Shown one piece after another: positions 7,948-15,097 of a stretch of DNA of 21,384 nt. Below the pieces are notes generated by a model that was not told the origin of the DNA, ran no database searches, and saw nothing but the letters and a program-made list of their open reading frames with translations. The stretch comes from an uncultured Anaerostipes sp. (GTDB lineage Bacteria; Bacillota; Clostridia; Lachnospirales; Lachnospiraceae): the NCBI GenBank assembly GCA_900756035.1, contig CAAEIR010000164.1, positions 1 through 21,384 on the forward strand, in the 5' to 3' direction. The position numbers and the translations under genes were made by a program. Within the stretch, counting starts at the first letter, position 1, and every line of letters starts with the position of its first letter.

Positions 7948-9542
7948 ATGCGAATAAATAATTACACTACAAAAGATTATACCGAACTTATCAACTGGTT
8001 TTGCCATTAAGTTTAGAAGGTCTGGTTCCGAATGATGATTCGGTCCGACTGCTGAGCCACGAATTGGAGGATTTAGATTACAGCAAGCTGTATCAGGCTT
8101 ACTCTGCCAAAGGCAGAAATCCGGCAGTGGACCCTAAGACCATGTTCAAGATCCTCACCTATGCCTACTCCCAAACCATTTACTCCTCCAGAAAGATCGA
8201 GACTGCCTGCAGAAGGGATATCAACTTCATGTGGCTGCTCGCCGGAGCAAAAGCACCGGACCACAGCACCATCGCACGATTCCGGACTGGATTTTTAGCA
8301 GAAGCCTGCGAAGACCTGTTCTATCAGATGGTGCGCCGCCTTGCCTCAGCGGGGGAACTGTCCCAGGAGACCGTGTTCATCGATGGCACAAAGCTGGAGG
8401 CCTGTGCTAATAAATATACGTTTGTCTGGAAAAAATCCGTTGGTAAATGGGAAGAAAAAATGTTCCGTAGAATCCAGGACGCAGTACAGCTGCTCAACCA
8501 GGACTATATCCAGTCCTTTACGGTACAGTTAGAGACACGGACACAGGATTTACAGAAGATATGTTCTTTCCTGGAAGAAACATGCGGACTTCAGAATACA
8601 GTGTTTGTCTGCGGAAGAGGAAAACGAAAAAGCAGAAATCAGAAGTATCTTGAGCTGTTCCGAAGATTTCTGGAACGTCAGACAACCTATGACTGGCACA
8701 CGGCAAGTTTTCAGGGACGTAACAACTACTGCAAAACAGATCCGGATGCAACTTTTATGCACATGAAAGACGACCACATGCGCAATGCCCAGTTGAAACC
8801 TGGATATAACGTACAGATTGGCGTAGACAGTGAGTATATCGCAGCAGTGGATATCTTTCAGGACAGAAATGATGTCTGGACACTGGTTCCGTTTTTAAAG
8901 ACCATGGAGGAAAGACTTGGTTTTCGTTATCCCAGTGTAACCGCAGATTCCGGATATGAAAGCGAAGAGGGATATAGCTTCTTAAGAGAAAACCATCAGA
9001 AACCATATATAAAACCCCAGACTTATGAGAAATGGAAAAAGCGGAGTTTCAAAAAAGATATCAGTAAACGCGAAAACATGGATTATAAGGAAGAGCATGA
9101 TGTTTATACCTGCCATGCCGGCAGGAAGTTGACTGCCCGGTACATAAAGAAACAGAAAAGCAAAAGTGGTTACGAATCAAAAGTGACGGTGTATGAATGT
9201 GAAGACTGCAGTGGCTGTCCTCACAAAGAGAAATGCACGAAAACCAAAGGGAACAAGCGCCTGTATATATCCAAAAGCTTTATCGAGAAACGGAATGAAT
9301 CTTATCAGAACATCCTGAGCGAGACAGGGACCTGTTATCGTATGAACCGTTCCATACAGGTGGAAGGTGCATTCGGAGTTCTGAAAAATGACTATGAGTT
9401 CCAGAGATTTCTCCTTCGTGGGAAAACCAAGGTAAAACTGGAGATTCTCCTGCTGTGTTTTGGCTATAACATCAATAAACTACACGCGAAGATTCAGGGG
9501 GACAGAACAGAGAGCTATCTGTTTTCATTAAAAACTGCATAA
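7948..9542 (+). pseudogene. IS1182-family transposase with a frameshift near the start
   Basis: Residues from PLSLEGLVPNDDSVRLLSHE onward match IS1182-family DDE transposases, including the DPKTMFKIL region, FIDGTKLEA around the first catalytic Asp, TADSGYES, and the C-terminal EGAFGVLKNDYEFQRF block. The natural start appears to be ATG at 7948 (MRINNYTTKDYTELINWF), which hits a stop after 20 codons. Adding one T to the TTTT run at about 7999-8002 would join NWF to LPLSLEG in one frame. So either a one-base deletion inactivated it, or the read has a homopolymer error, or translation begins at the TTG at 8001 with a shortened N-terminus. The remaining 513 codons are intact. Confidence 0.8.
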
Positions 9543-9579
9543 AAAGAGCTTGCTGAAAAGAGCTTTTATTAAAGTACGC

Positions 9580-9627
9580 AAAAATCGGAGAAGGAATCGA
9601 CACAACGGGATTCTTTCTCCGATTTTT
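9580..9627 (+). terminator. Strong terminator after the IS1182 transposase
   Basis: Arms 9580-9598 and 9609-9627 pair over 19 bp with one G-T wobble and a 10-nt loop. The 3' arm ends in TTTTT. Bidirectional by sequence. Confidence 0.8.
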
Positions 9628-9700
9628 GTTATGCATAGAGCAGGGGGGGGCCGCTCAATCATCTAAAACGATGATTTTGCGACACCCCCAGAATAATTGG

Positions 9701-9920
9701 AGGTCTAGGGTAGTGCTTATTAACTACGTGCTACCTTTACACTATATCGCCGCAACCACCTAGACCTAAAAATATGATTTCTTTCATAGTATCTGTTCCC
9801 TCCATCAACACAAATTTAAATGTATCGTAGATTAGACCTGAAACGATAGAATTAAACAGTAATCCTATTATGGTGGCGATACTTGGAATCGAACCAAGAC
9901 CTGTTGCTAACTTAATGTAC
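9701..9920 (-). ncRNA. Permuted tRNA-like RNA: 3' part precedes 5' part
   Basis: Reading the - strand, the 3' part comes first: T arm CTTGG-TTCGATT-CCAAG (9898-9882), acceptor strand TATCGCC (9881-9875), discriminator A and encoded CCA (9873-9871). After a 119-nt spacer comes the 5' part: acceptor strand GGCGATA (9751-9745), fully complementary to TATCGCC; U8; D arm GTGT-AAAGGTA-GCAC (9742-9728) with A14, G18G19 and A21. Next is a hairpin GTAGT-TAATAAGC-ACTAC, whose 8-nt loop does not fit a normal anticodon loop. The spacer contains a further 6-bp hairpin (TATCGT/ACGATA), and AGGTCTAGG (9768-9760) pairs with CCTAGACCT (9709-9701) around the 5' part. Seen: both modules and their order. Inferred: one RNA. 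It may be a functional permuted tRNA, a tRNA mimic, or decayed tRNA debris. Confidence 0.55.
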
Positions 9921-9922
9921 AT
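9737..9922 (-). CDS. Small ORF across the tRNA-like locus (61 aa), doubtful
   Basis: The frame runs through the tRNA 3' part, so its N-terminal half is probably not protein. Inside it, ATG at about 9797 has a GGAGGG ribosome binding site upstream and would encode only MKEIIFLGLGGCGDIV, ending in the tRNA-like D arm. A short hydrophobic, Cys- and Gly-containing peptide is possible, but nothing proves translation. Confidence 0.2.
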   Translation of the reverse strand: MYIKLATGLGSIPSIATIIGLLFNSIVSGLIYDTFKFVLMEGTDTMKEIIFLGLGGCGDIV

Positions 9923-9926
9923 TTAC

Positions 9927-9955
9927 AGTTTACAAAAAAGTATAAGATGAGTCAA
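9927..9955 (-). promoter_or_regulatory. Sigma-A promoter reading into the tRNA-like locus
   Basis: On the - strand TTGACT (9955-9950) is followed after exactly 17 nt by TAAACT (9932-9927). The predicted start near 9920 is about 20 nt before the T arm, so the RNA would begin with the tRNA 3' part. Confidence 0.55.
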
Positions 9956-10093
9956 GTGAAATGAATTCGTTTTTGACATCACTTTATTAAATTGGAGAGA
10001 TAGAAAAATTTCTAACGTGTGATAAAATTGCAATAGAAAATATATGGGAAGATTTTTGGAATGAAGTGAAATAAATAGAACGGAGATATTATC

Positions 10094-11407
10094 ATGAAAT
10101 GTATTTATTGTAATTCAGAAACAGAACTTACCTCATCTGATATAATCACATATGCAATTACAGGTGCAAAGTTAACTAAATCTTTTGTATGTAAAACGCA
10201 TAATGCGTTAACTAACGATAACTACGAAAAAAAATTTGTTGGTGACTTAGACTTTTTTAGGAATCACTTGGGATTTTCTACACGTGACGGAAAGCCTATT
10301 CAGTATATGGCAGATATATCAGTAGATGGAACAGAGATGCATAATGTGAAAATTAGTACAAGGGAAGCACTATATGCTCCTAAAAATGTTGTGTCTGGAT
10401 TTGATGATGACGGAAAAAAAGTTATAATGGCACCTATGCCAAAGATAGAGGAAATAAGTAAGGGACAAGATATTTCTACCGTTAATATAAGTGATGTTAC
10501 GATTCATAAAACGGTTTCTTCTGATAGTTTTCTTGGATTTTATGCAGTTCATAGCGTAGCTAAAATGGCTTATGAATGGTACTGTTATGTGAACCATATA
10601 GAAGAACTCATAAAGGAAAATAGTGAAATAGTGAATTATATATTGGGCAAAAGTGAAGTTTGTCCAGTTGATATTATAATTGATGGAAACTACTATACTG
10701 CGATTGACCAGCTTTCAGAAGTAGGAACAAATGCTTTTTTTCAATATGATGATATTGATGGGTATAGATATGTAATTTTTGACTTATGGAAAACAATTTC
10801 ATATAGAGTGAAAATTTGCAAATCGCCGGATGTTTGTTCTTTAACTCAAAACATATTGTTTTTTGAACTTTATTTATATCATGTTGATGGAAGTAAGTCG
10901 GAAACTTCTTTTGGTGTATACTCTCTTGATGATAATAAGAAAGCTGCTTTTGTTACTATTCAACCACAAGATATGACTGTTAAATTGTGGAAGGTTTTTG
11001 TAAGTAGGATTGAAATGATAATGTCAACAATGGTTTTATCTATCAATATCTTGAAACGTGAAGTTGATTCACTTCACGTCAAATTGAAGAAATATGATGA
11101 AGAAAAAATAGATATTGTACAGTTACTTGGATTTGAGGAAAACAATGTAGTAACTGTAATTGATATCATTACCCAATTATTTGTGAATAAAAATAGATAT
11201 GATCCGACAAAAACGTTTAATCAGAATTTGCCGTTAATGCTAAACTTAAGTAGTGATACAATAGCAAAATCATTGGAGGAGAAAAAAAACTTCGTAATAT
11301 TTTTAGTTGGTTTGGATAAAAAGAAAGAGCTATCTGATTATATACGGAATGGAATTAGTATATTTTATGAAATGTTCGAAAATGAAGAAAGATTAACAAA
11401 ACAATAA
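10094..11407 (+). CDS. Protein with altered HNH_5-like zinc domain (437 aa)
   Basis: The N-terminus follows the HNH_5 pattern: C3-x2-C6, a short strand-turn, then C33-x2-H36-N37. Where active members have an H-I-x-P type segment, this protein has SSDIITYAITG, with Asp16 at the expected catalytic His. The metal site looks intact and the nuclease centre does not, so it may bind nucleic acid without cutting, or use another residue. The remaining ~370 residues have no domain I recognise; residues about 300-345 look coiled-coil or helical, and there are no membrane segments. The ATG start has GGAG (10082-10085) 8 nt upstream. A TTGACA at 9973-9978 is a possible -35 element, without a clear -10. 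It is AT-rich like the STAND gene, stands alone, and is divergent from the tRNA-like locus 170 nt away. Function unknown; a defence role is inferred from the neighbourhood. Confidence 0.55.
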   Translation: MKCIYCNSETELTSSDIITYAITGAKLTKSFVCKTHNALTNDNYEKKFVGDLDFFRNHLGFSTRDGKPIQYMADISVDGTEMHNVKISTREALYAPKNVVSGFDDDGKKVIMAPMPKIEEISKGQDISTVNISDVTIHKTVSSDSFLGFYAVHSVAKMAYEWYCYVNHIEELIKENSEIVNYILGKSEVCPVDIIIDGNYYTAIDQLSEVGTNAFFQYDDIDGYRYVIFDLWKTISYRVKICKSPDVCSLTQNILFFELYLYHVDGSKSETSFGVYSLDDNKKAAFVTIQPQDMTVKLWKVFVSRIEMIMSTMVLSINILKREVDSLHVKLKKYDEEKIDIVQLLGFEENNVVTVIDIITQLFVNKNRYDPTKTFNQNLPLMLNLSSDTIAKSLEEKKNFVIFLVGLDKKKELSDYIRNGISIFYEMFENEERLTKQ

Positions 11408-11416
11408 TTTTTACAT

Positions 11417-11452
11417 AGCTGAGAGGTTTACTTAACTGAAAATCCCTCGGCT
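11417..11452 (+). terminator. Probable terminator after the 437-aa gene
   Basis: AGCTGAG (11417-11423) pairs with CTCGGCT (11446-11452), with one G-T pair, just after the stop codon. The loop is long and the following TATTTAG is a poor T-run, so strength is uncertain. Confidence 0.4.
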
Positions 11453-11539
11453 TATTTAGTCCGGAAATAGGCTGCCCCTAGAGCGGCTAAACAAAGTCGA
11501 TTTTGCATATTGTATTAATGATTGTGGAGAGGTATAGTT

Positions 11540-11757
11540 GTAAGGTAAACGCTGGAGCGTTTACGGAAGGACAGAGAGTGGAACGAAAAATCTGTGATAT
11601 GGCTGGAAATTATCCCTCCGCCAAGGAGGTGCTGTATCTTGTCGGCATCATTATCATCCACTCAACACATGTTGAAACCGTCTGCCTGCTGTCCAAGAAA
11701 GCCCAGTAAATCAAAGGGTTTCAGCGGTTTGGTTCAGATATGAGGTTGTGTTTTTAT
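11540..11757 (+). repeat. Repeat, copy D (best preserved RlmD-tail-like copy)
   Basis: This is the longest copy. It includes a small hairpin TAAACGC-TGGA-GCGTTTA (11546-11563), the CCGCCAAGGAG block (11618-11628), the dyad TCAACA-CA-TGTTGA (11662-11675) and the TGCCTGCTGTCCAAGAAA block (11683-11700). One frame ends HSTHVETVCLLSKKAQ and then TAA at 11707-11709, resembling the C-terminus of RlmD/RumA-type 23S rRNA uracil-C5 methyltransferases. The preceding residues do not resemble RlmD, so only the tail is shared. The 11408-11849 gap holds no other gene I can support. Confidence 0.75.
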
Positions 11758-11849
11758 GTTTGGATGGACTGAAATTTGTTTGGTGTTACTGAGATGGGGG
11801 AAGAAAAATGAACGTTTTAGCAAAAGATATTTGATTAAAGGAGACGGGT

Positions 11850-12695
11850 ATGGCATATGGCAAATCAATAGAACTTTTCCTAGTTAACGGAACGGCTGAT
11901 AGTCTTGTAACAGCAGAACTGTCCAACTGGAACGGGAAGGCAATTAAGATTCCAAGAATCGAAGTTCAGACAACTCAGAGGGAGGAACTTCTTGGGCCAG
12001 GTGTATATTTTTTGTTTTGCAAAGAAGAAGACGGAACAGATTCCGTTTATATAGGAGAAGCTGAAAAGGTCCAGGAAAGATTGATACAGCACTTACGTGA
12101 TTATCAAGCTGAAAAGGAAAAGTATTACTGGACAACCGCAGTGATTTTTGTGGGACGTGATTTGAATAAAGCCCACATACGTTATTTAGAAAATCGTTTT
12201 TTCGAGTTGGCAAAAGAATGTAAAAGGTATCATATACTAACGAAAAATACATATAAGAATACGGTATTAAAAGAATCGCAGATTGCGGTTATGGAAGAAT
12301 TCATCGCACATGTGAGAGTGCTTATCAATGCTCTTGGTTATAAGGTATTTGAACCTATTCTCCAACATAAGAAAGCGGAAGATGAGAAAGATGTTCTGTA
12401 TATTAAAACTGGCTCAGTGAAAGCCAAAGGTCTGATAACAACAGAAGGTTTTGTTGTATTGGCAGGGAGCGGTGTGAATGAAAAAGTATCTGAGAAATCT
12501 TTGTCTCCGGGAGCAGTGAAATTGAGAGAAAAATTATTCCGTGAAGGAAAAGTTGAGAATCTGAAGATGACAGAAGATATTTTATTTTCTAGCTCTTCGG
12601 CAGCCGCGGATTTTCTTCTTGGATATAGTGTTAGCGGACCCAGGACATGGAAAAACAACCAAGGAGTATCCTTAAAGGAATTAGATGATAAATAA
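11850..12695 (+). CDS. GIY-YIG nuclease with DUF4357 domain (281 aa)
   Basis: The GIY-YIG domain spans about residues 48-150: G51-V-Y53, Y67-I-G69, R77, and E114 in YLENRFFELA as the likely metal-binding Glu. The C-terminal segment, about residues 225-275 (LFSSSSAAADFLLGYSVSG then TWKNNQG), matches DUF4357, a domain often fused to GIY-YIG or to helicase and restriction proteins. Length is typical of this two-domain family. It is a predicted DNA nuclease of mobile or defence regions; the actual target is unknown. The ATG start has AAAGGAG 6-7 nt upstream. It is the last gene of the repeat-bounded array; no fifth repeat copy follows, and the next genes look chromosomal. Confidence 0.85.
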   Translation: MAYGKSIELFLVNGTADSLVTAELSNWNGKAIKIPRIEVQTTQREELLGPGVYFLFCKEEDGTDSVYIGEAEKVQERLIQHLRDYQAEKEKYYWTTAVIFVGRDLNKAHIRYLENRFFELAKECKRYHILTKNTYKNTVLKESQIAVMEEFIAHVRVLINALGYKVFEPILQHKKAEDEKDVLYIKTGSVKAKGLITTEGFVVLAGSGVNEKVSEKSLSPGAVKLREKLFREGKVENLKMTEDILFSSSSAAADFLLGYSVSGPRTWKNNQGVSLKELDDK

Positions 12696-12797
12696 TAGAT
12701 AGATTGAAGTTGCAGTCAGGCTAGGTGTAGGAAAGTAACGTCTATAAGAATGATAATCTGTTAGCTGCTCGTTACATGCAGAAGGAGGAATGCAGGT

Positions 12798-13670
12798 ATG
12801 GATATTCGTGTATTGTCATATTTTCTTATGGCTGCAAGGGAAGAGAATATAACCAGAGCCGCCCAGCTTTTGCATGTCACCCAGCCAACGCTGTCACGGC
12901 AGCTCATGCAGCTGGAGGAAGAACTGGGAGTAAAGCTGTTCCAAAGGAGCAACCATAGTGTATATCTGACGGATGAAGGGATGGTTTTCCGCCGCAGGGC
13001 GCAGGAACTGGTTAATCTTGCGGAGAAGGCCCAGGAGGAACTGACTCAGAAGGTGGAAACTTTGTCCGGCATCATTGCAATCGGATGTGGGGAGATGCGT
13101 GGTGTGCAGGAGGTGGCGAAGCTGATTACCGGGTTCCAAGAGCGATATCCCCTTGTGAAATTTGAATTGTACAGCGGAAATAACGAGGACATCAAAGAGC
13201 GGATGGAGCAGGGAACTTTGGATATGGGACTTCTTTTGGAGCCTGTGAGTATTGTGAAATACGATTTTATCCGTATGAAAACAAAAGAGCAGTGGGGCGT
13301 TTTGATTCATAAAGATGCACCGCTTGCATCCCAGGATGTGATACGTCCCGGTGATCTTGTGGGGACGCAGGTGGTAACGGTGCATCTGAATACCCCGGTG
13401 CATCATGAGCTGGTAGGCTGGTCAGGAAATTTTGCAAAGCAGATGGAATCCTGCGTGAATTATAACTTGCTTTATAATGCGGTAATTGCAGCCAGGGAAA
13501 GGAAGGGTGCAGCTATCTGCGTAAAGCTGGACTGTCACTATGATGATATGAAGTTTCTTCCGTTGGAGCCGAAACTGGAATTAAGTTCGGTGCTTGCATG
13601 GAAAGATCAACAAGCCTATTCAAAGGCAACAACTGCTTTTATAAAGTATGTCAAGGACGTATACCGATAG
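12798..13670 (+). CDS. LysR-family transcriptional regulator (290 aa)
   Basis: Residues 1-60 form the LysR winged helix-turn-helix (ENITRAAQLLHVTQPTLSRQ, then LEEELGVKLFQR). Residues about 90-290 form the two-lobed effector-binding domain, and length is typical. AAGGAGG (12782-12788) precedes the ATG by 9 nt. GC content is clearly higher than in the genes to its left, marking the change from defence array to metabolic genes. It reads in the same direction as the aldo/keto reductase and flavoprotein genes downstream, but a terminator at 13783-13830 separates them. It probably controls those genes, itself, or both; the effector is unknown. Confidence 0.9.
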   Translation: MDIRVLSYFLMAAREENITRAAQLLHVTQPTLSRQLMQLEEELGVKLFQRSNHSVYLTDEGMVFRRRAQELVNLAEKAQEELTQKVETLSGIIAIGCGEMRGVQEVAKLITGFQERYPLVKFELYSGNNEDIKERMEQGTLDMGLLLEPVSIVKYDFIRMKTKEQWGVLIHKDAPLASQDVIRPGDLVGTQVVTVHLNTPVHHELVGWSGNFAKQMESCVNYNLLYNAVIAARERKGAAICVKLDCHYDDMKFLPLEPKLELSSVLAWKDQQAYSKATTAFIKYVKDVYR

Positions 13671-13782
13671 AAAGCAGTTAGGTAATGAAAGGCAATATAA
13701 CGCAATGCTGAAATGCAAAAACTGTATTTCTGATTATGTAATATAAGTATTAGACATAGCAGAAAAATGGATTTAGAATATG

Positions 13783-13830
13783 GGTGTAGCAAAGAGAGAA
13801 ATAAAAATCTTTGCTGCACCTATTGTTTTT
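13783..13830 (+). terminator. Intrinsic terminator between lysR and merR-like genes
   Basis: GGTGTAGCAAAGA (13783-13795) pairs with TCTTTGCTGCACC (13808-13820), 13 bp with one wobble, followed by TATTGTTTTT. Confidence 0.8.
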
Positions 13831-13845
13831 AGGGAGGTGAGGCTT

Positions 13846-14192
13846 TTGACTGCCGATGAAATCAGTGAGAGGTATCAGATCCCACTAAAATTCCTAAAGA
13901 ATATGAAGAATGGGGATTGTGCCGTGCTGTAAAGATGACCATGGATGAGTGGCGGTATGACAATCAGGATTTAGAATACCTTAGTATGATTAGGGCACTT
14001 CATGACATGGGTTTCACCAGTCTGGAAGTGGAAACTTATATGAAACTGCTGCTTGCCGGGGCTTCTACAAAATGGGAACGGATGAAGATGTTGAATGAAA
14101 AGCGCAGCCAGGCTCTGGATGAAATCCATCTGAAAGAACGGCAACTGGAAAGAATGGACTATTTAAGAAATGATATACGAAATAATAAATAA
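13846..14192 (+). pseudogene. MerR-like regulator, frameshifted
   Basis: A TTG start behind GGGAGGTGA (about 13832-13840) opens TADEISERYQIPLKFLK, an HTH typical of short MerR-like regulators, and stops at 13930-13932. The second half, in another frame up to 14192, continues with EEWGLCRAVKMTMDEWRYD and then DLEYLSMIRALHDMGFTSLE, a MerR-like helix with a coiled tail. One missing base at about 13895-13905 would restore a single frame of ~115 residues. Its 3' end lies 17 nt before the aldo/keto reductase start, so it was probably the local regulator of that pair. Loss of function is likely unless the break is a sequencing error. Confidence 0.7.
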
Positions 14193-14209
14193 AAAGGAGA
14201 TACATAATT

Positions 14210-15070
14210 ATGGAGTATGTAACATTAAGTAATGGCGTAAAAATGCCTGTACTTGGATACGGTACATTTACAATCAGCAATGAAGAAACTGAGCGTTGTG
14301 TGACTGATGCAATCCATGTGGGGTATCGCAGTATTGACACAGCTCAGGCATACTACAACGAAGAAGGTGTAGGAAATGCCGTTCACAAAGCGATTGAAGC
14401 AGGAACAGTAAAAAGAGAAGAATTGTTTCTTACAACAAAAATCTGGGCTGCCAATGCCGGGTATGAAAAAGCAAAAGCATCTATTGAGGAATCCTTACAG
14501 AAATTGCAGACCGATTATATTGACCTTCTGTTTGTTCATCAGCCATACAATGATTATTATGGTACATGGAGGGCAATGGAGGAAGCATATAAAGAAGGTA
14601 AGGCAAAAGCAATCGGTGTAAGTAATTTCTACGCAGACAGATACCTTGACCTTGCATCCTTTGCAGAATTTAAGCCTATGGTAAATCAGCTTGAAACGCA
14701 TGTGTTCCAGCAGCAGAAAACAATCAGACCATACCTTGATAAGTTCGGAACACAGATTGAGGCATGGGCACCGTTTGCTAAAGGCGAGAATAACCTGTTT
14801 TCTCATCCGGTACTTACGGAGATTGGTGCAAAGTATGGTAAGAATGCAGGGCAGACGGCACTCCGTTTTATGATTCAGAACGGCATTGTGGCGATTCCAA
14901 AATCTACCCATAAAGAGCGTATGGCAGAGAACTTAAATGTGTTCGATTTTGTGCTTACAGAAGATGAAATGAAACAGATTGAGGCGATGGATGAGGGCTG
15001 CAATATTTTCATGGATCATGAGAATCCGGCTCATATCGAGAACTTCTTCTCCAGATTTGGAATTATATAA
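14210..15070 (+). CDS. Aldo/keto reductase (286 aa)
   Basis: An NAD(P)H-dependent oxidoreductase of the aldo/keto reductase family, a (beta/alpha)8 barrel. The catalytic tetrad is visible: D43, Y48, K77, H110. Family signatures include GYRSIDTAQAYYNEEGVG near the N-terminus, AIGVSNF around residue 137 and AIPKSTHKERMAENL near the C-terminus, the last contributing to NADP binding. Length is normal. It probably reduces small aldehydes or ketones in the cytoplasm; the physiological substrate cannot be read from sequence. AAGGAG (14194-14199) precedes the ATG by 10 nt. It forms a likely two-gene operon with the flavoprotein gene, 27 nt downstream. Confidence 0.92.
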   Translation: MEYVTLSNGVKMPVLGYGTFTISNEETERCVTDAIHVGYRSIDTAQAYYNEEGVGNAVHKAIEAGTVKREELFLTTKIWAANAGYEKAKASIEESLQKLQTDYIDLLFVHQPYNDYYGTWRAMEEAYKEGKAKAIGVSNFYADRYLDLASFAEFKPMVNQLETHVFQQQKTIRPYLDKFGTQIEAWAPFAKGENNLFSHPVLTEIGAKYGKNAGQTALRFMIQNGIVAIPKSTHKERMAENLNVFDFVLTEDEMKQIEAMDEGCNIFMDHENPAHIENFFSRFGII

Positions 15071-15097
15071 AAACTAATATTCAGGAGGAAAAAGCGA

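Larger units (their letters stand above)
7837..9689 (+). mobile_element. IS1182-type insertion sequence
   Basis: Terminal inverted repeats GGGGCTGTTGCAAAA (7837-7851) and, inverted, GGGGGTGTCGCAAAA (9675-9689) agree at 13 of 15 positions and enclose one transposase gene. Inside are a left-end hairpin terminator (7870-7889), a second hairpin (CGGACTC..GAGTCCG, 7909-7926) and a strong right-end terminator (9580-9627). A run of eight G lies at 9643-9650. I see no convincing target-site duplication. The right end lies 12 bp from the tRNA-like locus. Confidence 0.8.

Noticed and set aside
8001..8010. Programmed frameshift in the IS1182 transposase
   Set aside because: I know of no programmed frameshifting at the start of this family; a single base loss in a T-run is simpler.
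9728..9898. An ordinary linear tRNA gene
   Set aside because: The T arm/CCA module precedes the D arm module on the same strand, so no normal 5'-to-3' cloverleaf can form from either strand.
11503..11709. 68-codon ORF ending in HVETVCLLSKKAQ as a working RlmD gene
   Set aside because: Only the last ~15 codons resemble RlmD; there is no catalytic domain or SAM motif, so it is a repeat/att-like fragment.
640..11757. The four repeats as a CRISPR array or integron attC sites
   Set aside because: Spacing is kilobases, copies are >100 bp and diverged, there are no cas genes or integrase in the window, and attC R-box patterns are absent.
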